Below the pieces are notes generated by a model. That model searched no databases. It was given only the letters and a program-made list of their open reading frames with translations, and had not been told where the DNA came from. From assembly GCA_030669265.1 (NCBI GenBank), contig DAOVDY010000091.1, forward strand, positions 1 through 5,039: a stretch of DNA of 5,039 nt, written 5' to 3'. The position numbers were made by a program, and so were the translations under genes. Below, one piece after another: positions 1 through 5,039 of the stretch. Numbering within the stretch: the stretch's first letter is position 1; each line of letters begins with the position of its first letter. The stretch is from Desulfobacteraceae bacterium. GTDB taxonomy: Bacteria; Desulfobacterota; DSM-4660; Desulfatiglandales; B25-G16.

Positions 1-1017
1 ATCAAAAGCATTAGTAGGTTCATCACAATGGTTAAACTGAAGAATACAGGAATGGAGTAGCCTATCTCTTTCAATAGTGCCAAACAATTTGAACAGATCG
101 CCATTAAACCGCTGAATCTTAAAGTAATTAACCCTCAGAACCCTTTTGTTCAATACATGTGCTATGGATTCAATCAGCTCATTCTTTCCAGAGCCTTGAG
201 GCCCCCAGATATATGAAAGAGGAATTTTATTATAAACTTCATAGTAGTTAATAAACTTTTCCAATATCTGCTGATGGTGGCTGTGGTAACTTGAATTCAT
301 CTCCATCATCTGTGGCTCCACCAACTCAGCTATTTCTCTAAGGGAGGGATCAAGATGATCTATTTCTAACAGGAAATCAATAATACTATTAGCGACGTTC
401 GGCTGTTGAGTTGGAAAAGGGGGTTCATCTCCAATACCCTTTTGATTAAAGTTGAGGAGATTCTTGCCAAAAAACTTGGCATTATCACCGAAAAAGTGCC
501 TGGCTTTAAAAATAGCCTTATCTTCTCCAAAAAACATGTTAGACAAGAGTTGAACCGTAGGGCGTTTTTTTGATACATCATTCTGTAGGTAAGCAAAGTA
601 TCTTTCGAATCTTATATCAATATCGGATGCAAGGCAGCAGAGAAGAATTTCGACCTCTGTCTCGGTGAGCTGAAAAATTTTTGCAAATTCAGGTAGCCTG
701 AGACTCACGCCTTTTTTGAGAGAAGAACTTATAAGATGATTTATATTTTTCCTATATCTGGTAATCCTATCTGTGAGAGCCTTCACCTTCTCATGTTGAT
801 AAACGCTTTGCAGATCATCTGCCTTCTCTGACTGGTTCAGGTAGTGTCCAATCTCTTCTTCAGAAATATACATTCCCGAGAACTCATCTAATTTATTATA
901 TGTATGGTTCTGCAAATTCATTATCAGAATTTGCCTTTTGATTAATAGTTCTACAAACACCAGTTCAGCTTGAAGGTGCTCTCTGCTGTCTTCAAAATGT
1001 TTCTTATCTTTAAACAA
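1..1017 (-). CDS. eCIS AAA-type ATPase (Pvc15/Afp15-like), 3' end outside window
   Basis: An open frame of 339 codons runs off the window edge at position 1 with no stop. The N-terminal part (about residues 8-60) is helical and carries DEFSGMYISEEE (44-55). Residues 120-159 hold the block that I recognise as typical of eCIS ATPases: EVEILLCCLASDIDIRFER followed by YFAYLQNDVSKKRPTVQLL. A nucleotide-binding site follows, with Walker A-like GPQGSGKN at 272-279 and a possible Walker B-like stretch ending in CDE (331-333). The lysine of the P-loop is followed by Asn instead of the usual Ser/Thr. I chose the TTG start at 1017 because GAGGA lies 7 nt upstream; the first in-frame ATG (residue 33) would remove conserved helix. 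A second TTG at 1050 has no good Shine-Dalgarno. In PVC/Afp clusters the ATPase is needed for or assists particle assembly; its exact role is not settled. The sensor and C-terminal regions lie outside the window. Confidence 0.92.
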   Translation of the reverse strand, partial: MFKDKKHFEDSREHLQAELVFVELLIKRQILIMNLQNHTYNKLDEFSGMYISEEEIGHYLNQSEKADDLQSVYQHEKVKALTDRITRYRKNINHLISSSLKKGVSLRLPEFAKIFQLTETEVEILLCCLASDIDIRFERYFAYLQNDVSKKRPTVQLLSNMFFGEDKAIFKARHFFGDNAKFFGKNLLNFNQKGIGDEPPFPTQQPNVANSIIDFLLEIDHLDPSLREIAELVEPQMMEMNSSYHSHHQQILEKFINYYEVYNKIPLSYIWGPQGSGKNELIESIAHVLNKRVLRVNYFKIQRFNGDLFKLFGTIERDRLLHSCILQFNHCDEPTNAFD

Positions 1018-1024
1018 TGTTACG

Positions 1025-1029
1025 TCCTC
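1025..1029 (-). promoter_or_regulatory. Shine-Dalgarno GAGGA deciding the TTG start of the ATPase
   Basis: GAGGA on the minus strand sits 7 nt before TTG (1017) and overlaps the TGA stop of the preceding cap gene (1030-1028). Ribosomes ending the cap gene are therefore at the initiation site of the ATPase, which suggests translational coupling. This is the main reason for preferring TTG at 1017 over TTG at 1050. Confidence 0.75.
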
Positions 1030-1576
1030 ACTTCTGGGAATAGATGTCAATCTTTTTCTCTACACGGGGTACCGTCCTTTCGATCTCAGATTCAATCAAT
1101 ACAATTCTTACTTCGTAACTTACCGAAAGCCGGTAGGGGGTTTGCAAGGCATTCCAAATCCTTGTTAGCTCCTCCAGCTTTAAAGGACAAAGGCAAATGG
1201 CCAACTGATCGACGGTCAATCTCAGTGATTCCGACAACTGGCTGTCTTTTATTATAGAGTTGTCATGAAAGATCCTCATGGCATGGCTTAAGACCTTATG
1301 AGCGCTTAAGGCATCAGACGCATAAGGAGTAAGCAGATAGTAGAGATTGAGGGCCAGAGGGGGATAATTCTGTTTGCCAGAATTCTTTGTCACCCATGGC
1401 TGATTTTTAGAGAAGGAATTTTCAAGAACCTGATAAAGAAAGAGGTTGATTTTTGCAAAAGTTTCCTCTGTTCCTTTTAGTGCAGACGGAGAGTCCAGCG
1501 TCACATCCAGGTCTGATAATAGTTTAGCCAGCGTATCAGTTACGTCACCTATGATATTTACGTCACCTAAAGCCAT
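1028..1576 (-). CDS. DUF4255 / Pvc16 N-terminal domain tail cap protein
   Basis: This 182-residue protein matches the DUF4255 (Pvc16_N) family over nearly its whole length. The landmarks are INLFLYQV (43-50), PPLALNLYYLLTPYA (72-86) and a C-terminal block from LEELTRIWNALQTPYR (134-149) through SVSYEVRIVLIES (151-163). In PVC and Afp particles the Pvc16/Afp16 protein caps the distal end of the tube-sheath, ending polymerisation and setting particle length. There is no signal peptide or membrane segment, so it should be cytoplasmic until assembled. The ATG at 1576 has AGGTG at 1582-1586, 5 nt upstream. It lies 31 nt after the tube gene and 10 nt before the ATPase start. This form is short: it ends soon after the conserved domain with a charged tail (ERTVPRVEKKIDIYSQK) and lacks the long C-terminal extension seen in some relatives. 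Confidence 0.93.
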   Translation of the reverse strand: MALGDVNIIGDVTDTLAKLLSDLDVTLDSPSALKGTEETFAKINLFLYQVLENSFSKNQPWVTKNSGKQNYPPLALNLYYLLTPYASDALSAHKVLSHAMRIFHDNSIIKDSQLSESLRLTVDQLAICLCPLKLEELTRIWNALQTPYRLSVSYEVRIVLIESEIERTVPRVEKKIDIYSQK

Positions 1577-1607
1577 GGGTACACCTATATTTCACACGAA
1601 GCACTTG

Positions 1608-2093
1608 CTATGCCAGTCCAATCCCTTCACAGGCAAGTTCAAGGGACTCTATGGCAACCTCATTGGCTGTAGCCTTAAGCTCAGGCCCCACCCATTTTAT
1701 GGGGAAGGCCCTGAATAGGTTCCAGCGTTTTACTTCATTTCCGAATTCATCCAGTAAGATTATGGAACACCTTTTGTCAATATCCTCACCAGGATCCGGC
1801 TTTCTTTTATTTGGATTTTTGCTTTGATCAAAGGTGCCTGACATAACATCTTGGTGCCAATCAAAAAGTGCATTAGAATTAGTGCCAATGGTGATCCCCC
1901 GTTTCAGTGTAATATTCCCAACTGATCCTGTATCTGGAAATTTCAGACTGTGGGAGTTTCTGCCACCTTCCTTATACTCATAAACCTTGGTCTCAAGCTG
2001 TAACCCGCTGCATTCACTAAAACCTGCTACCTGAATAAATCCAAGTTCTAAGACAAATTTAAAACTCCCAACTGGATCATTAATCCTTCTCAT
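1608..2093 (-). CDS. Tail tube protein, T4 gp19 family (Pvc1/Pvc5-like)
   Basis: The 161-residue product is a typical inner-tube protein of the gp19 family. Visible motifs are NDPVGSFKFVLEL (5-17), GFSECSGL (24-31), the EYKEGGRN loop (39-46), ITLKRG (61-66), LFDWHQDV (76-83), IILLDEFGNEVKRWNLFRA (101-119) and the C-terminal WVGPELKATANEVAIESLEL. Hexamers of such proteins stack to form the rigid tube that is driven through the target membrane when the sheath contracts. Residues about 84-99 form a hydrophilic segment rich in Lys, Asn, Asp and Pro (including NPNKRKPDPGED), which looks like a lengthened loop relative to the shortest family members. The ATG at 2093 gives the expected N-terminus. 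The nearest Shine-Dalgarno candidate, AAGGA at 2107-2111, is 13 nt away, somewhat far. It is the only tube gene in the window; many eCIS loci carry two or three. Confidence 0.95.
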   Translation of the reverse strand: MRRINDPVGSFKFVLELGFIQVAGFSECSGLQLETKVYEYKEGGRNSHSLKFPDTGSVGNITLKRGITIGTNSNALFDWHQDVMSGTFDQSKNPNKRKPDPGEDIDKRCSIILLDEFGNEVKRWNLFRAFPIKWVGPELKATANEVAIESLELACEGIGLA

Positions 2094-2116
2094 ATCTTGG
2101 CTGTGTTCCTTTCTGA

Positions 2117-4588
2117 TTAAATTTCTTCTTCTATAATGCTAAGGCTTTCTGGTGTTTTTTTAACTGTAATTACAATAAATTCCGCCGGGGCAGAGAGAGC
2201 CACTCCAATTTCTGCTATGACCTGCCCGGCATCCACAATCTCCTTTGTATTCGTCTCTTCGTTACACTTGACATAGAAGGCATCCTCGGGCCTTGGGCTT
2301 GCCATCATTCCTTTGCTAACCATGGTGAAAAAAAATGTGTTAAGAGTCGATTCAATCCGCTTCCATAGGCTTCTGTCGTTGGGTTCAAAAACTGCCCATA
2401 ATAGATTCCCGGATAGGGTTTTAATGACACTCAAGAATACCCTTCTTACATTGATGTAAAGCCAGTTCGGCTCCGGGCTTAAAGTCCTGGCACCCCAGAG
2501 CTTAATGGCACCATCTTCAAACTTACGAATACAGTTGATACCTCTTGGGTTCAGTTCATCCTGTGCGGTCTGGTCAATATAAGCCTCCAGATCAACAACT
2601 CCCTTGATCTTCATATTGGCTGGTACCTTATTGATCCCATCCTTTCTATCTGTCTGCGCGATTATCCCTGCAATAAAGCCAGAAGGAGGAACCTGCCTTT
2701 TTTCTCTTTCAATAGTGCAAAAAAGCCAGGGATAGTACAGGGCCCCAAACTTAGAAAGCTTCACATTTGAAAAATTTAAGGGCCATTGAACAATGTCTGT
2801 AAGTTTCATTCCCCGCATTGGATCGAGGAGGGCAAATCTTTCTCCCATTTTTTGGCAATGAAAGAGGAGATGTTGCTGCGCGGATACAAAATTTTCTTTT
2901 GAATTCTCATCCTCCTCAGAGTCCGGCACAATCCACGCCAGGTCAGGAATCGCAACCAGACTAATATCACCAACCTTCTCAAGGGCGGATAAACCCAGCA
3001 GCCTCTTCTCTTCATTCTCAGGTGGATCAAAGTAGTCTCCTCCGTCTTCATAACCTGTGTAATATCGATAGTCTATTTCACCAGTATCTTTTCCGCCCGC
3101 CAGTTGGGTTTCTTTAACCGGAGGATTTACATTAGAGTTTGCTTCATCTACGCATATATATTCGGACTCAGTATTTATAATGTTCTCAAAATAACGACCG
3201 CTTCCACTATCCATGCTGAGATTGTAAAATTCTTCTATTGCAGGTGACCTTTTATCTTTCTTAACAATGATATTAAACCTGTTTTTGACCTTCACCTCTG
3301 AACCCATGGGGTAATCCTTTGTCAGATTATTATTGGAGATCAAAACATTTTCTTCTTCCTTAACGCTATCGATAGTTACATCTTCCGTGGTGGTGTGATC
3401 TTCGCTACTGATAATGGTGAGAGGGTCATCCTCGACGAAACCCTTGACGAAACCCTTGATATTGTCTACCGTGACTATATTCTTTGCGCCGTCCTTTTCT
3501 GGTGGTATGCTCAGGGCTGTCTTTGTTTTAAACTCTGAAGCAGAAACACGAATATTGTTGCCTTCCCTGCCTTTAATCTTTGCAATAATATGGATAGAGT
3601 CATTACCAGAGTTATCCTTCAATGTGTTACAGGCATAAATGAAACCATCACCACCCCCATCCAGTTTATAGGGATCTGGTTCATATTGGTTTGGTCTTGA
3701 TTTTGGTTTAAATCTTGATCTGCCCGTGGTGCCATCCCTTACATGTTCCACATTACCGAGGATTGAATGCCCCTTTTTATCCCTTTCAACATAACTGGTC
3801 ACGCCGGAGTCACCATTTATGACATCCACAAAATAATTGGGATTTTCAGGGTTCATGGAGAGATTGTCGAAAGTCTCTCTCCTGCCTTTATAAATAAATG
3901 AGAGCCGGAAACCCCGACCTGATACAATGCTATCCCTTGGAAACAACTCTTGGACCCGGCTGGTAAGCGTGATGGATCCATTCGTTTCATCTATACTATC
4001 TATTTCAAATGATCGCTTGATAAATGGATTGTCTCTATGGGTGATCCAGATCCTTCCCCCTATACTGAAGTCATAAACAGAACCAACTTTGATTACCTTG
4101 CCAGCCGATTCGGTTGACTCAGTTAGTTTAGTCAGGTCAATATCCTTGATAGACTCGGAACTTACCTCAACTTCTATCTGGTTTCCCCAGCTCCCTTCAT
4201 TGATTGCCTCGATCCTGATGGTCGCTTTATCGTTCTCATCCGTAATACTTTCCACATTCGAGGCCTTTCGCAGCAGATCCACTCTTTTACATTTACCGGG
4301 TATATTTTCTGAGGACCGATCCTTGGTATCGGCTACGCGTACCACATAACACTTTTCTCCCCCATTAAGAAAGAATCCAAAGGCCGACTCAGCCAGATAA
4401 CTGTAGGATACAAATCTGCCAAAGACCTCGAGAAACTCTCCCCAGTTTCTTAAAGGTTGGGGTACATTTAGAGGCCCTCTTTTTGTCACTCCCACAAAAC
4501 CGGTGACTGCAGTCAAAAGTGGCGGAAGGGTCTCTGTTTCAAGGCCCCTTAAATAGAGCCCTGGTGCCCGAAAAACATTTGCCTTCAT
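2117..4588 (-). CDS. Contractile tail sheath protein with two inserted modules
   Basis: This 823-residue protein forms the outer contractile sheath. The N-terminal arm and first domain (1-90; VFRAPGLYLRGLE, LTAVTGFVGVTKRGPLNVP, GGEKCYVVRVAD) and the C-terminal core (about 525-823) are typical of eCIS sheaths. Core motifs are LLGLSALEKVGDISLVAIPD (530-549), RFALLDP (584-590), VPPSGFIAGIIAQTD (633-647), LNPRGINCIRKF (679-690), WGARTLS (698-704), VFEPNDRSLW (733-742), AFYVKC (770-775) and PAEFIVI (801-807). Between them, residues about 100-510 are an insertion made of two related modules (listed separately), which makes this protein much longer than the compact sheaths of about 350-480 residues in Photorhabdus PVCs. 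The ATG at 4588 has AGGA 6 nt upstream and overlaps the stop of the preceding small ORF as ATGA, so translation is probably coupled. It is the only sheath gene in the window. Confidence 0.96.
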   Translation of the reverse strand: MKANVFRAPGLYLRGLETETLPPLLTAVTGFVGVTKRGPLNVPQPLRNWGEFLEVFGRFVSYSYLAESAFGFFLNGGEKCYVVRVADTKDRSSENIPGKCKRVDLLRKASNVESITDENDKATIRIEAINEGSWGNQIEVEVSSESIKDIDLTKLTESTESAGKVIKVGSVYDFSIGGRIWITHRDNPFIKRSFEIDSIDETNGSITLTSRVQELFPRDSIVSGRGFRLSFIYKGRRETFDNLSMNPENPNYFVDVINGDSGVTSYVERDKKGHSILGNVEHVRDGTTGRSRFKPKSRPNQYEPDPYKLDGGGDGFIYACNTLKDNSGNDSIHIIAKIKGREGNNIRVSASEFKTKTALSIPPEKDGAKNIVTVDNIKGFVKGFVEDDPLTIISSEDHTTTEDVTIDSVKEEENVLISNNNLTKDYPMGSEVKVKNRFNIIVKKDKRSPAIEEFYNLSMDSGSGRYFENIINTESEYICVDEANSNVNPPVKETQLAGGKDTGEIDYRYYTGYEDGGDYFDPPENEEKRLLGLSALEKVGDISLVAIPDLAWIVPDSEEDENSKENFVSAQQHLLFHCQKMGERFALLDPMRGMKLTDIVQWPLNFSNVKLSKFGALYYPWLFCTIEREKRQVPPSGFIAGIIAQTDRKDGINKVPANMKIKGVVDLEAYIDQTAQDELNPRGINCIRKFEDGAIKLWGARTLSPEPNWLYINVRRVFLSVIKTLSGNLLWAVFEPNDRSLWKRIESTLNTFFFTMVSKGMMASPRPEDAFYVKCNEETNTKEIVDAGQVIAEIGVALSAPAEFIVITVKKTPESLSIIEEEI
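3080..3595 (-). other. Sheath insertion module 2 (residues about 332-503)
   Basis: This is a diverged second copy of module 1. IHIIAKIKGREGNNIRVSAS (332-351) matches IRIEAINEGSWGNQIEVEVS; IVTVDNIKGF (371-380) matches VIKVGSVYDF; VTIDSV (404-409) matches FEIDSI; FNIIVKK (438-444) matches FRLSFIY; EEFYNLSM (452-459) and RYFENIIN (465-472) match ETFDNLSM and NYFVDVIN; QLAGGKDTG (495-503) matches KLDGGGDG. The Trp of WGN is replaced by Glu. The segment from about 353 to 450 is lysine- and acid-rich. Boundaries are approximate. Confidence 0.75.
3434..3457 (-). repeat. Perfect 12-bp tandem duplication inside sheath module 2
   Basis: The plus-strand unit gacgaaaccctt occurs twice back to back (3434-3445 and 3446-3457) with no mismatch. 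On the coding strand it reads as KGFV-KGFV (residues 378-385), so the frame is kept. Removing one copy makes VDNIKGFVEDDPLTI the same length as VGSVYDFSIGGRIWI of module 1, which suggests that one unit was added after the modules diverged. Confidence 0.9.
3644..4219 (-). other. Sheath insertion module 1 (residues about 124-315)
   Basis: The module starts with IRIEAINEGSWGNQIEVEVS (124-143), continues through a predicted beta-rich stretch (VIKVGSVYDFSIGGRIWI, 165-182; RSFEIDSID, 192-200; FRLSFIYKGRRETFDNLSM, 227-245; YFVDVIN, 252-258) and ends near KLDGGGDG (308-315). Every landmark recurs in the same order in module 2. The WGN and NLSM signatures are ones I recall from insertions of other large sheath proteins. 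Such domains sit on the outer face of contractile sheaths in known structures; that this one does so is inferred. Confidence 0.75.
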
Positions 4589-4752
4589 TGCCTTTCCTGC
4601 TCGTTAATCTCTTGGTTTATCTTTGCTATTTCCTTCACCCAGAGTCTACGTTCAGAGTGTTCCATATCCATAATCTCGTCATGTGACCAGTGGAAATGAT
4701 AGGCAATGTAAGCTACCTCCTGGTAAAGCTTATCCAGGGGGTAGCTTACAAT
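4585..4752 (-). CDS. DUF6760-like small eCIS protein, without a canonical start
   Basis: A short frame encodes, from the ATT at 4752, 55 residues: IVSYPLDKLYQEVAYIAYHF, then HWSHDEIMDMEHSERRLWVK, then EIAKINQEINEQERQ. The YPLDKLYEEVA-IAYHFHW-EI--MEH-ERR-WV-EI pattern is what I recognise as DUF6760, a small protein found next to tail genes in eCIS clusters; its function is unknown. The stop TGA (4587-4585) overlaps the sheath ATG as ATGA. The frame is in the -1 phase relative to the preceding gene and is closed upstream by a TGA about 39 nt before ATT. Between that stop and the conserved region there is no ATG, GTG or TTG. It may start at ATT or CTG (4737), be made as a -1 frameshift extension of the preceding protein, or be split off by a sequence error. 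The first in-frame ATG lies mid-domain. The coding assignment is good; the 5' end is uncertain. Confidence 0.8.
   Translation of the reverse strand: MVSYPLDKLYQEVAYIAYHFHWSHDEIMDMEHSERRLWVKEIAKINQEINEQERQ
4591..4598 (-). promoter_or_regulatory. Shine-Dalgarno of the sheath gene
   Basis: AGGAAAGG lies inside the last codons of the DUF6760-like ORF, with its AGGA ending 6 nt before the sheath ATG (4588). Together with the ATGA stop-start overlap it supports coupled but independently initiated translation of the highly expressed sheath. Confidence 0.7.
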
Positions 4753-5039
4753 TCCCCCAAGGGGGTCAAATCCACCTCGAACTCTTTTTCACACCCGGGG
4801 CAGACCACCTTTTGAACGGCCTTTCCGTTCCCATTGATCTGGTTATAAAAGTGCTGAAGGTAGGAAAGGTCTGAGGCGAACACGTTTTCGATGACCCCGG
4901 GATTGATGTCTTTAACCTCTCCCAACTTTGTAATCACACGAGAAAGCAGAATCACAATAAGATAAGCCTGGTTACGCTGAACGCGAGGATCCTGGAGTGG
5001 AAAAATCTCGTCCTTTGCATTGGCCAACCGCATGACGCC
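4746..5039 (-). CDS. Tail/baseplate assembly protein of eCIS, 5' end outside window
   Basis: The frame is open to the window edge and gives 97 residues before TAA (4748-4746). It reads GVMRLANAKDEIFPLQDPRV, then QRNQAYLIVILLSRVITKLG, a helical region with VIENVFASDLSYLQHFYNQI, and ends with VVCPGCEKEFEVDLTPLGEL. This matches my memory of a conserved eCIS protein often annotated as phage tail assembly protein or T4-type baseplate protein, in which GVMRLA is internal and preceded by about 25-30 residues. The Met at 5033 is therefore probably not the start, and the gene continues upstream. The single CxxC pair (C80, C83 in window numbering) resembles half a zinc ribbon; metal binding would need partner cysteines or an oligomer. 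In phages, proteins with this role chaperone or connect tube and baseplate; the precise job here is unknown. The end of the gene overlaps the DUF6760-like ORF in another frame. Confidence 0.8.
   Translation of the reverse strand, partial: GVMRLANAKDEIFPLQDPRVQRNQAYLIVILLSRVITKLGEVKDINPGVIENVFASDLSYLQHFYNQINGNGKAVQKVVCPGCEKEFEVDLTPLGEL
4754..4765 (-). other. C5-TT-G5 hairpin at the gene junction, possible -1 frameshift site
   Basis: On the coding strand, five C, TT and five G come just before the upstream gene's stop. As RNA this can fold as a 4-bp C:G stem closed by a CUUG tetraloop, a notably stable loop. In the zero frame the codons are ACC CCC TTG GGG GAA. Both CCC and GGG can re-pair one base back with full complementarity, leading into the DUF6760-like frame. 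A Shine-Dalgarno-like GAGGTGG (4772-4778) ends 8 nt before that CCC codon, a spacing resembling stimulators of -1 frameshifting. The role is a hypothesis; the hairpin is short. Confidence 0.4.

Noticed and set aside
366..596. 76-codon minus-strand open frame
   Set aside because: It is an out-of-frame shadow within the ATPase gene, whose own frame carries the conserved eCIS ATPase block in this stretch.
970..1257. 95-codon plus-strand open frame
   Set aside because: It lies antisense to the cap gene and the start of the ATPase, both of which have recognisable conserved proteins. Its own translation resembles no family I know.
1577..1607. Possible terminator or promoter between the tube and cap genes
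   Set aside because: The 31-nt gap shows no stem-loop with a T run and no convincing -35/-10 pair; it holds only the cap gene's Shine-Dalgarno.
2806..3051. 81-codon minus-strand open frame inside the sheath gene
   Set aside because: It is a shifted-frame shadow of the conserved sheath core; the arginine- and leucine-rich translation is not protein-like.
4683..4874. 63-codon plus-strand open frame antisense to the assembly gene
   Set aside because: The opposite strand encodes two recognisable eCIS proteins there, and the plus-strand frame has no recognisable motif.
5031..5033. ATG at 5033 as the start of the assembly protein
   Set aside because: The frame stays open upstream to the window edge (GV before M), and GVMRLA is internal in the family as I recall it, so the true start is probably outside the window.
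1..5039. Intact prophage
   Set aside because: No capsid, portal, terminase, integrase or lysis gene is present, and DUF4255, DUF6760 and the specific ATPase point to an eCIS. A 5-kb view cannot fully exclude it.

Overview
The window is one stretch of a phage-tail-like contractile injection system (eCIS, the Afp/PVC/tailocin-like family). All six genes are on the minus strand, so the reading order runs from position 5039 down to 1. In that order they are: the 3' part of a tail/baseplate assembly protein with a CxxC pair; a 55-codon DUF6760-type small ORF; an 823-residue contractile sheath protein; a gp19-type inner tube protein; a DUF4255/Pvc16-N tail cap (terminator) protein; and the 5' part of an eCIS-type AAA ATPase that runs off the window at position 1.

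The genes are packed as one operon. The small ORF and the sheath share an ATGA overlap, sheath to tube is 23 nt, tube to cap is 31 nt, and cap to ATPase is 10 nt with a Shine-Dalgarno that overlaps the cap stop codon. No gene-free stretch exceeds about 35 nt, and I see no promoter, terminator, tRNA, rRNA, CRISPR array or insertion sequence. Promoter and terminator must lie outside the window. No toxin/effector, spike, baseplate wedge, tape measure or receptor-binding fibre is visible here; these would be expected further along the locus.

As a working model from the family, the sheath (outer) and tube (inner) polymerise from a baseplate, the DUF4255 protein caps the tail, and the ATPase is an assembly or loading factor whose role is not settled. 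The assembly protein and DUF6760 peptide are conserved accessory components of unknown mechanism.

The DNA is moderately AT-rich and the genes use ATG and TTG starts with clear Shine-Dalgarno sites, so the source is a bacterium (or possibly an archaeon). eCIS loci spread horizontally, so I cannot assign a phylum. There is no phage capsid, terminase or lysis gene here, which fits an injection machine better than a prophage, but 5 kb cannot exclude a prophage.

The most interesting points are: (1) the DUF6760-type ORF has no ATG, GTG or TTG in the right place and sits in the -1 frame of the preceding gene across a C5-TT-G5 run that can form a CUUG hairpin, suggesting programmed -1 frameshifting, unusual initiation, or a sequence error; (2) the sheath is enlarged by two tandem, diverged copies of one inserted module; (3) a perfect 12-bp tandem duplication inside the second module looks like a recent slippage event; (4) the ATPase has an atypical Walker A motif.
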